NCBI RefSeq assembly: GCF_003991425.1
Contig: NZ_CP034346.1
Coordinates: 1,153,501 to 1,217,500 of the forward strand
Source: Paenibacillus lutimineralis
GTDB taxonomy: Bacteria; Bacillota; Bacilli; Paenibacillales; Paenibacillaceae
Direction of reading: 5' to 3'
Length of the DNA stretch: 64,000 nt
Under the pieces are notes generated by a model. The model searched no databases. It had not been told where the DNA came from and saw only the letters and a program-made list of their open reading frames with translations. Made by a program: the position numbers and the translations under genes. Below are positions 26,942 to 37,712 of this stretch, piece after piece. The stretch's first letter is position 1. The number at the start of each line of letters is the position of its first letter.

Positions 26942-28081
26942 CTATAGTCCCAGTGCTTTACCTTTCTCGAGGCGCTGGATCTGCTGCTCGCCGGTCTCTG
27001 CCAACTCTCTGAATTGGATAATAGTATCTCGCATTTTAGGAAGCGCCTCCTGCTTGTAGGTACTGATGGAATCGAAGGCTTCGATCACATCTGTGAAGGC
27101 TTGCTTAAGCGTATCCACGGAAATCGTCGATTCCAGCGCCTGCTTCTGGATGGCTGCTCCTTGATCCTTCAGCATTCTGGATGTACCGCTAATCAAATTA
27201 TTAGTCGTCTCATTGAGCAATTCGATCTTCTTCAATACGATCCGCTGGTTATAGAGGGCGCTTGCAACTGTAACGGATATTTTCAGGGCCGATACCGTCA
27301 CATTACGCGCTCTGTCTACGCCGCGGATCAATTCCTTGTTATTCCTGATGACGACCTCGATCGCCATAATCCCTTGCTGATTGACGACCAGCATCTGCTG
27401 CAGATCCATTAAGCGCTGACGGAGCGGGAACAAGACTTCCTCGGTAATGAAGCGAATTTTCTCTTCCGATTCCATGCGTGCTTTCGCCGCTTCGAGCTGG
27501 GTTTCGATCTCCTGATCCATGTATGATCCGAGCTGAATTTCTTTTTGCAGCTTCTTGGTCAGTTCTCTTAATGCCTGTTGTTCAAATTCAAGCGTCGTAT
27601 TGTCGTTCTTTAGAATGGTCTTGCCCTTTTCCAAGGAGACAATAATATCGGAGATGACGGAGTCAGCTCTTTGATATTTAGCGAAATAGGCTCGCAGCGG
27701 GTTAAAGAACATGCCGAGAATACCACTCTTGGCAAAATCGATGGCACTTGGGTCCAAATCTTTGAGCTGCAGCTGCAGCTCGGTTAAGCCCTTCGCTACT
27801 TGGCCGCCCTCATCACCGGTCTTGGACAGGTTCCCTACGGATACGTGCAGCAGCGTGTTCTTCTCCGAAGAGGTTCTCATCGTATTCATACCGAAGGTAT
27901 CGATGGATTGTAGAATATCCTTCCGCTTCTCTAAGGAATCCAAATCAAGGTCGAGAATCGCCGACACATTATTCGATGCCAGCACTTTAAGCTCTGTTAC
28001 TTCTTCCGGCTCCGGTTTGACCTGTTCTTCGATCGCGTTCTTCAATTCCTCCGGGCTGATGACTTCCATAGAAAATGACAT
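26942..28081 (-). CDS. Toxic anion resistance (TelA-family) protein
   Basis: 379 residues, largely helical and coiled coil, matching the TelA/KlaA family by EVLFPLRQRLMDLQQMLVVN, QQGIMAIEVVIRNNKELI and GVDRARNVTVSALKISVTVA. Family members are linked to tellurite and cell-envelope stress resistance, though the biochemical role is unsettled. It is the last gene of a three-gene minus-strand operon, 24 bp after the VWA gene. The ATG has GGGAGAGG upstream. Confidence 0.88.
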   Translation of the reverse strand: MSFSMEVISPEELKNAIEEQVKPEPEEVTELKVLASNNVSAILDLDLDSLEKRKDILQSIDTFGMNTMRTSSEKNTLLHVSVGNLSKTGDEGGQVAKGLTELQLQLKDLDPSAIDFAKSGILGMFFNPLRAYFAKYQRADSVISDIIVSLEKGKTILKNDNTTLEFEQQALRELTKKLQKEIQLGSYMDQEIETQLEAAKARMESEEKIRFITEEVLFPLRQRLMDLQQMLVVNQQGIMAIEVVIRNNKELIRGVDRARNVTVSALKISVTVASALYNQRIVLKKIELLNETTNNLISGTSRMLKDQGAAIQKQALESTISVDTLKQAFTDVIEAFDSISTYKQEALPKMRDTIIQFRELAETGEQQIQRLEKGKALGL

Positions 28082-28105
28082 TTCAACCTCTCCCTATATC
28101 AAAAT

Positions 28106-29794
28106 TTACATTTGCACATTTAGTAAGTTGCCTATTTTATACACAACGTCATCTGTATCTGCATTGATGCTAGCTGCTTCGTTGATGCTGGAAATGGTCT
28201 GAAGTGCCTGGATATTTGCAGTATATCCAATGGTGTATATAGGGATTTTATAGGTCTCGATGAGTCCACGGATATCTTTGAGAGAATGGCCTTCATTTGT
28301 CTCTCCATCACTAAGCACGAAGATCAGCGGCTTCACGTCAGGGTTAGCGGCTACTTGATCCTGCAGCATCTTCATCGCGACCACAATCGCGTCGAAGGTA
28401 GCTGTTCCACCGCCCGCCTGCAGGCTGTTAATCGCACCAACGAACATGGATTGCTGATTCGTATCATAGACACCAATTGGTAGGTTGATCGTTACATTGT
28501 CAGAGTAAGAGACGAGACCAATGCCGTTATCCCTGCCTAGGAATTTCTGACCTTGCAGCAGCGATTCTTTCAGTCTTCTTAGCGGTTCTCCGTCCATGCT
28601 GCCCGATACATCGGCTACGAAGACTGCGGCGATCGGCTTATTGCCGTTCTTCTTCTCCTTCCACAGCTTCTGGGCTGCGGACAGGGTGTTGCCGTCGACC
28701 GGTTTCAGCTCTGAACGATAATCTTCTAAAATGTTGAAGCCTTTGTCCTTGCCCAGGTTCTGATACTTATCCTGTTTGGCAAATTTGGCGAATTCCTTAA
28801 TGATGTCCAGCTTCTCCTTGGGCAAATCGCCAAGTGCGTACAACGGGCTGTCATGTCGCACGCCAAAGGGGGTAAATTCATAGCCGCCTTTCAGATCGGC
28901 CGCATTCGCATAGAGCTGATACTCAAGCACAAATGAATCCAGTGCGCCAGTCTTAGCCGCATCGCGCATTTGCAGAGTCGTGGAAGCGATAAATGGCACG
29001 TTGGCCTGGAATTTCTCGAAGCCTTGAACTGCTGTGTCTCCAAGCAGGTTAGAGCTGTCAAAGGTAGAGAGTGCAGTGATTAGGAAATTGAGTCCGGTGG
29101 AGCTGGCAAAAGGGTCTGTATAACCCATGGACAGCTCATTATCGGCTATCGCATCCGTAATTGTCTTCACATTGACGGCGCCGTATTTCTCTACAAGCTC
29201 ACTGTACTTGGCCTTACTAGTCACAATTCCGGCGACATTGCCGACAAGTCTCTCCGTTACCATCTCGGCCTTGATCCCTTGTGCCTTAACCATCTCACCC
29301 CATAGCTCATTGGAAGGGGTGAAGGCATCGGGGATGTATTTCCCGGATCGAATGTAATCAGTAGCGGTACCTGAAGCGATATTGCGGATTTTGACCGAGG
29401 CGGTCTGACCGTTGACTGAGATTTGAGCTTTGTTAAATTCCTCGGCAACCTTATTCAGCCAATCGTCGGATCCTGTCCCTGATTTCTCAGGGGAGGAGAA
29501 AATCTCAACGAAGCTATCTGTTGTATTGTCCACAGTAATCAGGAACTTGGATATATCGGGCAGTGAATCAGCGATATTGACCGGATCAAGATCAATCTGC
29601 CCCTTTACCGGTTCCGCGTTCGTTACGTGAATTTTGCTATAGAGCTTCTCCAACCGCTTCGAGGCATCCTCCGTAGTGATCTGCGTCTCGGATTTCCCGA
29701 TATTGGATGTCAAATTGATTCCGAAATAGACCAGGGCAAATACGACCACTGCTATAATCGCAAGTACTATAAATGATTTTCCTCTTCTCGCCAT
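28106..29794 (-). CDS. Membrane-anchored substrate-binding plus VWA domain protein
   Basis: 562 residues from the second ATG (29794), six bases after AAAGGGAG; the first ATG touches the ribosome site. One membrane anchor lies at about residues 7-30. Residues about 90-360 resemble a type-2 periplasmic binding protein (YIRSGKYIPDAFTPSNELWG, LSMGYTDPFASS). A C-terminal VWA domain follows with a complete MIDAS site: DVSGS, Thr in GGGTATFDA and Asp in VLSDGETNEG. The layout suggests an extracytoplasmic metal-dependent adhesion or scaffolding protein acting with TelA. The function is not established from sequence. Confidence 0.85.
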   Translation of the reverse strand: MARRGKSFIVLAIIAVVVFALVYFGINLTSNIGKSETQITTEDASKRLEKLYSKIHVTNAEPVKGQIDLDPVNIADSLPDISKFLITVDNTTDSFVEIFSSPEKSGTGSDDWLNKVAEEFNKAQISVNGQTASVKIRNIASGTATDYIRSGKYIPDAFTPSNELWGEMVKAQGIKAEMVTERLVGNVAGIVTSKAKYSELVEKYGAVNVKTITDAIADNELSMGYTDPFASSTGLNFLITALSTFDSSNLLGDTAVQGFEKFQANVPFIASTTLQMRDAAKTGALDSFVLEYQLYANAADLKGGYEFTPFGVRHDSPLYALGDLPKEKLDIIKEFAKFAKQDKYQNLGKDKGFNILEDYRSELKPVDGNTLSAAQKLWKEKKNGNKPIAAVFVADVSGSMDGEPLRRLKESLLQGQKFLGRDNGIGLVSYSDNVTINLPIGVYDTNQQSMFVGAINSLQAGGGTATFDAIVVAMKMLQDQVAANPDVKPLIFVLSDGETNEGHSLKDIRGLIETYKIPIYTIGYTANIQALQTISSINEAASINADTDDVVYKIGNLLNVQM

Positions 29795-29807
29795 TCTCAT
29801 CTCCCTT

Positions 29808-30551
29808 TCATTGCTTATAAAATTTAGTCTGATTAATCAGTGCGTCGATCTCCTTCATACAAGGCATTTCCTCGACATCCTTATAATCCGTGCTGCCTAG
29901 CTGCGTGATCTCCAGCAGGAGTTTATCAAGCTTCAGCAGAATTTCTTCGTTCGCACCAATGTAGCCTCTGATCGATGCTATATATTCATCGTATAGGAGC
30001 TTCTTCTCCTGAATCAGCTTGTTGGAGAAGCGTCCGGAGGCTTGCTGATTGGCCAGGGTGGAGAATTCCGAAGCATCGAATACGCTCAGCTTATTAAGGA
30101 GACCTCTTACATTAAGATAAAATAGCTTTTCGACCTCGTTGATCACGGAATTAAATTTCTTATAACTTAGCTCGGCCGAATCAAATCGCTGTCCAAGAAC
30201 CTCCGTCAAGGTTCCTTTCTTCTTATCGATGCGCTCAAGCTGATCTAGGGACAGGACAATATCGCTCTTAAGTGGAGTTATGCCTCTGTAATGATTCAGA
30301 GCCTCTATGTAATCCTCATGTATAATTATGTCTTTAACGGGTGTCGGGGCAGGAGGTTTAAAGAGCAGGCTATAGCTCCCATTGAGCAGGACAAGAAAAC
30401 TAATGACCAGTAGTGTTACGCCAAGGGCAGTCTGGAGAACGCTGTCTCCGCCTATGCGCAGCCCGATGAGTCCCGGTGACAAGATGATGACATTCAGGAG
30501 CACGATTCCGACGATAAGCCCTAACAATTTGGGGAGCTTCGAGTTGTTCAA
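29808..30551 (-). CDS. Membrane protein heading the TelA/VWA operon, unrecognised
   Basis: 247 residues from a TTG at 30551, chosen because a perfect AAAGGAGG lies eight bases upstream, although an ATG-independent in-frame extension exists. Two membrane helices (LLGLIVGIVLLNVIILSPGL; ALGVTLLVISFLVLLNGSY) are followed by a ~180-residue helical region, presumably cytoplasmic. TelA genes often have a small XpaC-like partner; this protein has a similar size and layout but I cannot confirm the family. Confidence 0.7.
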   Translation of the reverse strand: MNNSKLPKLLGLIVGIVLLNVIILSPGLIGLRIGGDSVLQTALGVTLLVISFLVLLNGSYSLLFKPPAPTPVKDIIIHEDYIEALNHYRGITPLKSDIVLSLDQLERIDKKKGTLTEVLGQRFDSAELSYKKFNSVINEVEKLFYLNVRGLLNKLSVFDASEFSTLANQQASGRFSNKLIQEKKLLYDEYIASIRGYIGANEEILLKLDKLLLEITQLGSTDYKDVEEMPCMKEIDALINQTKFYKQ

Positions 30552-30775
30552 ATGCCACACCTCCTTTACTAATACATAGATTATTGCGCCCATAAAGGGC
30601 TATGCCGCAGAGCTTTTTTTAATTTTAGCAGATATTAACTCCAATGGCTCCTAAATATTTGTAATCGAGGTGCATCCAGGGGCCTGTGTTAGTTATTACG
30701 TGATTAAGGAATCATTGTTTCAGAAATTTGAACTATTTAAATTGAACTAATGATTGTATGGCAGCTCATAAAGAA

Positions 30776-30812
30776 AAGCGATTCCGTGGGAATGAATCCC
30801 GTAGAATCGCTT
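30776..30812 (-). terminator. Terminator of the chitinase gene
   Basis: AAGCGATTC (30776-30784) pairs with GAATCGCTT (30804-30812), with an inner TGGGA/TCCC stem. Read on the minus strand it is followed by TTCTTTATG. The 220 bp between here and the TelA operon start contain no gene. Confidence 0.7.
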
Positions 30813-30837
30813 GCTTCTCCTTAAATATACATATGAA

Positions 30838-32094
30838 TCAACTCTCAAAAGGTTTCATATTGAGCGTATCGACCTTCTCGCCGGAAATATCGATGCCCAT
30901 TCGCTTCATAATGTCACGATAGTGACCAGCACGGCGCTGCACAGGGCTTCCCTCGGTCTCCCCGAGATTGGTCTCCAGCCCGTTCAGCACCATGATCGTA
31001 ATGCCGAATCCTGGACTGTCCAGGCCGAGCTGCTTCTCCTGCGCATTCGGCTTCCATCTGCCGACCATGACGTCATGCGCGGACGGCTTCGGCGCTTGAG
31101 GTGTCATCCAGAACAGGATCGCAGTCATGTAGCCGATTTTACCGTCAGCGGCAACAATCTCTGGATTATCAAGCAGGACGCTCTTCTCTCCGTAAATAAT
31201 TGAGCTGAACAGTCCATAGTTGAAGTTCCAGCTTAGCATAATCGGGCCACGGCCGTAATAACGTTTGCCTGGTGTTCCCGGGAACAGCTTGGCACTAGCC
31301 GGATCAACGAAGGCATCCATATTGGCACCGGTTCTTCCAGCGATATTCTCATTCCAGAACAGTCCCCATTTGAGCGGACCGCCAGGTGCGGTCGCCCATC
31401 CACCGCCAGTCTCATGTGATAAATTTGCCAGGAATGCAGCCAGTTCACGCTTGCGGTCTTTCTTGAACCCTTCCTTCAGGAAGGTCCCGCAGTCGACGAT
31501 GACCGTATCAATGGGCTTGATCTTATTCGCAGGTGAATTGAAGTCGTCCGAGCGCAGTACAAGCGTCTCGACCTTGGCCTCTTTATCCAGTCTGTAAATT
31601 TCTTGAGCAGGGGTACCTACACGGGTGCTGATTTTTATCTTGATATTTGATACTTCCGCAACGGCATTTAATAGATTATCATAGGAGAAATAGTCGCTCT
31701 GATCGGCTTTGAAGTATTCTTTGCCTTCGGCTACTTTGAACCATTCCTTGGAGCCAAGGCGATAGGGGAACAGATCTTCGAAATCTTGCTTAGTGAGGAG
31801 GGTTTTAACAGCTTCAATCGCTTTGTCTGGTAAATAATCTGGATCAAGGTCATCCCATTCCTGGGCGATATCTTTGCGGCTTAACAGACGATTCTCGCCG
31901 ACCGCAAGGGAGCTTCCCTCATATTGCACCGGGTGAATGACGGGTGAGGAGGCCGTCTGGCTGCCTGCTGCCGTCTTGTTGGTCTGTTCTGAGGCGTGCA
32001 CCGAGAGAGGGACAGCCAGTAGTGAAATACATAGAGCTAGAGTCATTGCAGTACGCAATGCAGTGTGAATCAAAGGATACTTCCGAACAGACAT
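30838..32094 (-). CDS. Secreted GH19 chitinase-like protein
   Basis: 418 residues from the second ATG (32094), seven bases after AAAGGAG. A signal peptide ends near residue 34 (LAVPLSVHA). Residues about 50-190 are an unrecognised N-terminal part. The GH19 catalytic domain follows, with SHETGGGW (catalytic Glu228) and YYGRGPIMLSWNFNYG, the family's substrate-cleft signature. It hydrolyses chitin or related N-acetylglucosamine polymers outside the cell. Several positions vary from plant-type GH19, for example IMLSWN in place of IQLSWN. A cre-like site 27 bp upstream suggests carbon catabolite control. Confidence 0.9.
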   Translation of the reverse strand: MSVRKYPLIHTALRTAMTLALCISLLAVPLSVHASEQTNKTAAGSQTASSPVIHPVQYEGSSLAVGENRLLSRKDIAQEWDDLDPDYLPDKAIEAVKTLLTKQDFEDLFPYRLGSKEWFKVAEGKEYFKADQSDYFSYDNLLNAVAEVSNIKIKISTRVGTPAQEIYRLDKEAKVETLVLRSDDFNSPANKIKPIDTVIVDCGTFLKEGFKKDRKRELAAFLANLSHETGGGWATAPGGPLKWGLFWNENIAGRTGANMDAFVDPASAKLFPGTPGKRYYGRGPIMLSWNFNYGLFSSIIYGEKSVLLDNPEIVAADGKIGYMTAILFWMTPQAPKPSAHDVMVGRWKPNAQEKQLGLDSPGFGITIMVLNGLETNLGETEGSPVQRRAGHYRDIMKRMGIDISGEKVDTLNMKPFES

Positions 32095-32120
32095 GCGCAT
32101 TCTCCTTTTTCACTTTTTTT

Positions 32121-32135
32121 GGATAACGCTTACAT
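32121..32135 (-). promoter_or_regulatory. Putative CcpA (cre) site upstream of the chitinase gene
   Basis: On the minus strand ATGTAAGCGTTATCC matches the cre consensus WTGNAANCGNWNNCW at every fixed position except the last. It lies 27-41 bases before the start codon. The remainder of 32136-32504 shows no gene, only AT-rich promoter-like sequence before deoR. Confidence 0.5.
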
Positions 32136-32504
32136 GGTAGCAATGCGGATTTTTTTTGTATATAGGCGAACCTGCCCATGGAGGCTAGCGAGTGTATCGT
32201 TCGGCATATACGATCAGGCGAGAAGAATGACTATCAGCAGGGGAGTTGTTGTAGAATAGAATCGCCCTTCATGTCGAAGTAATGCTTGATCATTCTGGAG
32301 GCCTAAGACTTCGATATTACCCTAATGACGGCATTTATAGGCTAATTGAACGTGGGATAAAATCCTATTCCGATAGGGAGAATATCTTCTAATCCTCGTG
32401 TTAGGTACCCTATTTCATAATTAATTGTTAGAATGTATGGGAGAGCAGTATGCAACATATACAGATAATACAGAAATTATTTCTAATAAAAGTAGGTCAT
32501 TCAC

Positions 32505-33437
32505 ATGGATCAAGATAAACAAAGATTGAGTATTGAGGCAGCAAGATTATACTATTTATCGGATTATAGCCAGATCGATATAGCCGCTAAGCTGGGGGTC
32601 TCCCGTCCGACGGTATCCCGGCTGCTGCAATATGCGAAGGAGCAGGGCTTTGTACGGATCGATATCTCTGACCCGTTGGAGGATTTGAATGAGCTTGGCT
32701 CTCGTCTTAAGCAGAAGTATAACCTGGAAACGGTGCTAGTGTGCTATTCGCCAGTTAATGAGTATAAGGAGATTCAGAAATATATCAGCAAGGCTGCAGC
32801 CGATTATTTGCACGAGACGGTTCAAGATACGGATATTATCGGGGTTTCCTGGGGCAGAACGATGCATGTTGTCGCGCTTCAACTCCAGCAGAAGCAGGTT
32901 CGTGGCGTCGAGGTTGTCCAGCTTAAGGGAGGCATCAGTCATTCCCACGTCAATACGTATGCAGCGGAGACAATGAATCTGTTCGCTGCAGCTTACCATA
33001 CGATTGCGCGGTATTTGCCGCTCCCGGTTATCTTCGATAGTGTGGCGTTGAAGGAGATGGTGGAGAAGGATCGCCATATTCACCGCATTATCGAGCTTGG
33101 CAAGCAGGCGAATATTGCCGTATTTACAGTCGGGACCGTGAATGATGATGCGCTCTTGTTCCAGCTGGGGTATTTCAGTGAGGAAGAGAAGCAGCTATTG
33201 CAGACGAAAGGAATTGGCGATATTTGCTCGCGCTTCTTTGATGCCGAAGGCAATCTGTGCAGCGAAGAGATTAATAATAGAACAGTAGGCATTGATTTGT
33301 CGGACCTGCAAAATAAAGAGAAATCGATCCTCGTCGCCGGGGGACAGCGTAAGATTGACGCGATCCGCGGCGCGCTTATTGGCAAATACGCCAATATTCT
33401 GGTGACGGATCAATTTACTGCCCAAGCCTTGTTATAG
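32505..33437 (+). CDS. deoR: Deoxyribonucleoside regulator DeoR (SorC family)
   Basis: 310 residues. The N-terminal HTH (residues 15-45, SQIDIAAKLGVSRPTVSRLL) is followed by a SorC-type sugar-binding domain (GVSWGRTM, VVQLKGG, FTVGTVNDD). In B. subtilis DeoR represses dra-nupC-pdp and is released by deoxyribose-5-phosphate. Here it is followed by deoC and the rest of the catabolic set, and a DeoR-type operator lies before deoC, so the assignment is well supported. A long terminator separates it from deoC. Confidence 0.92.
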   Translation: MDQDKQRLSIEAARLYYLSDYSQIDIAAKLGVSRPTVSRLLQYAKEQGFVRIDISDPLEDLNELGSRLKQKYNLETVLVCYSPVNEYKEIQKYISKAAADYLHETVQDTDIIGVSWGRTMHVVALQLQQKQVRGVEVVQLKGGISHSHVNTYAAETMNLFAAAYHTIARYLPLPVIFDSVALKEMVEKDRHIHRIIELGKQANIAVFTVGTVNDDALLFQLGYFSEEEKQLLQTKGIGDICSRFFDAEGNLCSEEINNRTVGIDLSDLQNKEKSILVAGGQRKIDAIRGALIGKYANILVTDQFTAQALL

Positions 33438-33444
33438 AAGGACC

Positions 33445-33503
33445 ATCCTCGTTACTCTAGGAGATGGAGCATTTGCTCCAACCTAGTCTAACGGGGATTT
33501 TTT
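33445..33503 (+). terminator. Terminator between deoR and deoC
   Basis: A three-part stem: ATCCTCGTTA (33445-33454) with TAACGGGGAT (33489-33498, one G-U pair), CTAGG with CCTAG, and GGAGC with GCTCC, closing on a short loop, followed by TTTTTTG. Confidence 0.85.
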
Positions 33504-33554
33504 GTATGGATTTTGTACAAAATACTGGGGAAGGACCGTGTTCACAATATTGAG

Positions 33555-33571
33555 ATGAACATAATTTCAAT
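33555..33571. promoter_or_regulatory. DeoR operator
   Basis: ATGAACATAATTTCAAT closely resembles the B. subtilis DeoR operator half-palindromes (ATTGAA and TTCAAT) as I recall them. It lies seven bases upstream of the -35 of the deoC promoter. A further TGTTCAA lies within the spacer. Confidence 0.65.
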
Positions 33572-33577
33572 AGCTTA

Positions 33578-33607
33578 TTTACATCTGTTCAAACTGCGTG
33601 TTATGAT
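33578..33607 (+). promoter_or_regulatory. Sigma-A promoter of the deo operon
   Basis: TTTACA (33578-33583), an 18-bp spacer and TATGAT (33602-33607), giving a start near 33614 and a 60-base leader before deoC. Confidence 0.7.
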
Positions 33608-33674
33608 ACCCATGTAGTTAATAAGGCAATTCAGTAGTGAATACATGAATTAAGAATAGAAAGGATGTTACAGC

Positions 33675-34812
<1,138 letters not shown>

Positions 34813-34865
34813 TTCTTCTCCTATATGCATTTTGTAAGCGGTAACAGATAAATACTAATAGTGTA

Positions 34866-35038
34866 TGTTCAAAAAGGCCGGTTTTCAGCACCGAGAAGGT
34901 TGAATGAAGCTAGGGACTGAGGAGTGGAGCGTAGGCAAACCTACGTGAGCACCGGAAGGCCCGGCTGAATTCAAGATTCGATGTCGAATAGCTTCATGAT
35001 CTACTTCGTGATCAAAAGTGGGCTTTTTGAACAACCTC
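34866..35038. repeat. MITE-like element, full copy (copy 1)
   Basis: About 170 bp between cdd and nupC with terminal inverted repeats: TGTTCAAAAAGGCC at 34866-34879 and, read on the minus strand, TGTTCAAAAAGCCC ending at 35033. GAGGT lies outside the right arm. The interior has further hairpins (GCGTAGG-CAAA-CCTACGT; GATCTACTTCGTGATC). No ORF. Two related shorter copies lie at 36381 and 38421. It is transcribed within the deo operon. Confidence 0.7.
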
Positions 35039-35081
35039 AAATATACAACTAAATAACATGCTCAAGCGTAGGGGGAACATC

Positions 35082-36260
35082 ATGAAATATGTTATCGCGA
35101 TAATCGGTCTGCTTGCAGTCTTTGGCCTCACTTACATCACGAGTAAAGATCGGCGTAACATTCGCTATCGACCGCTTGTGCAAATGATCGTTTTACAGGT
35201 CATTCTTGCATTCCTCTTGCTTAATACCAGTGTCGGCGAGTTTCTGATCCGGGGCTTTGCCTCGATCTTTGAATCCTTGCTGGCCTATGCTGCGGAAGGC
35301 GTCAACTTTGTATTCGGCGGTATTGCTAATGAAGGACAAGCACCGTTTTTCCTGAATGTACTACTGCCAATCGTAGTCATTTCCGCTTTAATCGGTATTT
35401 TGCAATATACAAAGATATTGCCTTTCATTATTAAGTACATTGGTCTAGTGTTAAGTAAAGTGAACGGTATGGGTAAATTGGAGTCCTACAACGCGGTTGC
35501 CTCCGCGATTCTGGGTCAATCCGAGGTATTTATATCGGTGAAGAAGCAAATCGGCTTGCTGCCGGAACGGCGTTTGTATACGTTGTGCGCCTCCGCGATG
35601 TCAACGGTATCCATGTCCATTGTCGGTGCATATATGACGATGATCGAGCCAAGATATGTCGTTACAGCGCTCGTACTGAACCTGTTTGGCGGATTTATTA
35701 TCGCTTCGATTCTGAATCCGTACAGAGTGTCCAAGGAAGAGGATATTCTCGAAGTGCAGGAAGAAGGCAAGCAATCGTTCTTCGAAATGCTCGGCGAATA
35801 TATTATGGACGGATTCAAAGTAGCGATTGTCGTTGCCGCCATGCTGATCGGCTTCGTTGCGCTGATTGCTCTCGTTAACGGCATTTTCGGCAGTGTGTTC
35901 GGAATTACGTTCCAGGAGCTGCTCGGCTACGTGTTCGCACCTTTTGCCTTCCTGATGGGTGTACCTTGGAAGGAAGCAGTTGATGCTGGAAGTATCATGG
36001 CGACGAAGATGGTAGCTAACGAATTCGTAGCTATGCTGGATCTAAGCAATATGACGACGCTGTCTCCGAAGACGATCGGGATCGTCTCGATCTTCCTTGT
36101 CTCCTTCGCGAACTTCTCATCGATCGGTATCATTGCCGGAGCTGTTAAAGGCTTGCATGAGAAGCAGGGTAATGTTGTTGCCCGGTTCGGCCTGCGTCTC
36201 CTATATGGCGCGACGATGGTAAGCGTATTGTCTGCGATCGTGGCTGGTATCTTCCTGTAA
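35082..36260 (+). CDS. nupC: Nucleoside transporter NupC (CNT family)
   Basis: 392 residues from the ATG at 35082, preceded by GGGGG; an upstream in-frame ATG at 35058 lacks a site. Ten or so membrane helices of the concentrative nucleoside transporter family, with the conserved [20 protein letters not shown] and [10 protein letters not shown] segments that bind nucleoside and cation. It imports pyrimidine nucleosides with protons or sodium for breakdown by the neighbouring enzymes. Confidence 0.93.
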   Translation: MKYVIAIIGLLAVFGLTYITSKDRRNIRYRPLVQMIVLQVILAFLLLNTSVGEFLIRGFASIFESLLAYAAEGVNFVFGGIANEGQAPFFLNVLLPIVVISALIGILQYTKILPFIIKYIGLVLSKVNGMGKLESYNAVASAILGQSEVFISVKKQIGLLPERRLYTLCASAMSTVSMSIVGAYMTMIEPRYVVTALVLNLFGGFIIASILNPYRVSKEEDILEVQEEGKQSFFEMLGEYIMDGFKVAIVVAAMLIGFVALIALVNGIFGSVFGITFQELLGYVFAPFAFLMGVPWKEAVDAGSIMATKMVANEFVAMLDLSNMTTLSPKTIGIVSIFLVSFANFSSIGIIAGAVKGLHEKQGNVVARFGLRLLYGATMVSVLSAIVAGIFL

Positions 36261-36380
36261 GAGACAGTCCAGGATGTTTGTATTCACGAGCGAATTAGTT
36301 TACCTTTTAATTGTAAAGAGAGATTCCAGCGTCCGTACCTAACTGGTGTGGACGTCTGTGAATTGCTCATATTTAAGTGC

Positions 36381-36482
36381 GAGCTCAAGAAGATCGGTGT
36401 TTAGCATCGGAAGATCCGCCGAAGAACAATATAGAGATCTTTCCTGATATTGTGATCAGAGGCGGGGTTCTTGAACGACCTC
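36381..36482. repeat. MITE-like element, decayed copy 2
   Basis: About 100 bp between nupC and deoB. Terminal arms GAGCTCAAGAA and TTCTTGAACGACCTC echo the ends of the full copy, and the interior keeps GATCGGTGTTTAGCATCGG (compare GGTTTTCAGCACCGAG) and GTGATCAGA. A separate hairpin lies before it at about 36332-36356. Confidence 0.5.
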
Positions 36483-36508
36483 TTTAAAAAAGGGAAGGGG
36501 AATACCAC

Positions 36509-37690
36509 ATGAAATCATTCAAACGAATTCACCTGATTGTGATGGACTCGGTAGGTATAGGAGAAGCGCCGGACGCTGCGCAATTCGATGACGTAGGCGC
36601 GGATACATTTGGACACATCGCTGAGCAATGCGGTGGACTGAATATGCCTAATATGGCGAAGCTTGGATTGTCTAATATTCGCCAGATACCGGGGGTAGAA
36701 GTAGCGGACAAGCCTATGGCATATTACTGTAAAATGCAGGAGACTTCCCGCGGTAAGGACACGATGACAGGCCACTGGGAGATCATGGGTCTTTACATTG
36801 ATACTCCGTTCCGTGTGTTCCCGGACGGATTTCCTGATGAACTGATCCAGCGGATTGAAGAGAAGACGGGCCGCAAGGTGATTGGCAACAAGCCAGCCAG
36901 CGGTACAGAGATTATTAAAGAACTCGGGGAAGAGCATGTGAAGACCGGGGCGTTGATTGTATACACATCAGCTGACTCTGTGCTGCAAATTGCTGCGCAT
37001 GAAGAGGTCGTTCCGCTCAAGGAACTGTATGAGATTTGCGAATTCTGCCGGGAAATTACAAGAGATGACCCTTATATGCTGGGAAGAATTATCGCTCGTC
37101 CGTTCGTGGGTGAGCCTGGCAACTTCACGCGTACGCCGAACCGCCATGATTATGCGCTCAAACCTTTTGGGCGTACGACGATGAACGAATTGAAGGATCA
37201 GGGATTTGACGTGATCTCTCTGGGCAAGATCTCCGATATTTATGATGGCGAAGGCATTACGAAGGCGATCAGAACCAAGTCCAACATGGACGGTATGGAC
37301 AAATTAATCGCCACCCTGGATGAGTCATTCACAGGCCTTAGCTTTATTAATCTGGTTGATTTCGATGCCCTTTTCGGTCATCGCCGCGATCCGCAAGGCT
37401 ACGGCCAAGCGTTGGAGGAATACGATGCTCGTCTGCCTGAGGTATTCGCTAAGCTGGGTGAGGACGACTTGCTTCTAATCACAGCCGACCACGGCAACGA
37501 TCCGACTTACAAAGGAACAGACCATACACGGGAATATGTACCGCTGCTGGCTTACTCGCCACGCTTCACCGACGGCGGACGCGAGCTTCCGCTGCGTCGT
37601 ACATTCGCCGACATTGGCGCTACCGTTGCTGATAATTTCGGCGTGACGCTTCCTAAGTATGGTGAGAGCTTCTTGGCTGATTTGAAATAA
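36509..37690 (+). CDS. deoB: Phosphopentomutase
   Basis: 393 residues. It interconverts (deoxy)ribose-1-phosphate and 5-phosphate, linking the phosphorylases to DeoC. It is an alkaline-phosphatase-superfamily metalloenzyme: metal site residues in [13 protein letters not shown], the phospho-Thr region [18 protein letters not shown] and [17 protein letters not shown]. Start ATG with AGGGAAGGGG upstream. Confidence 0.96.
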   Translation: MKSFKRIHLIVMDSVGIGEAPDAAQFDDVGADTFGHIAEQCGGLNMPNMAKLGLSNIRQIPGVEVADKPMAYYCKMQETSRGKDTMTGHWEIMGLYIDTPFRVFPDGFPDELIQRIEEKTGRKVIGNKPASGTEIIKELGEEHVKTGALIVYTSADSVLQIAAHEEVVPLKELYEICEFCREITRDDPYMLGRIIARPFVGEPGNFTRTPNRHDYALKPFGRTTMNELKDQGFDVISLGKISDIYDGEGITKAIRTKSNMDGMDKLIATLDESFTGLSFINLVDFDALFGHRRDPQGYGQALEEYDARLPEVFAKLGEDDLLLITADHGNDPTYKGTDHTREYVPLLAYSPRFTDGGRELPLRRTFADIGATVADNFGVTLPKYGESFLADLK

Positions 37691-37712
37691 CTGATCATTG
37701 GAGGAACGAGAA

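Noticed and set aside
34866..35038. Known structured RNA or riboswitch between cdd and nupC
   Set aside because: No known class matched by eye, and related copies with inverted ends elsewhere in the operon point to a mobile repeat.
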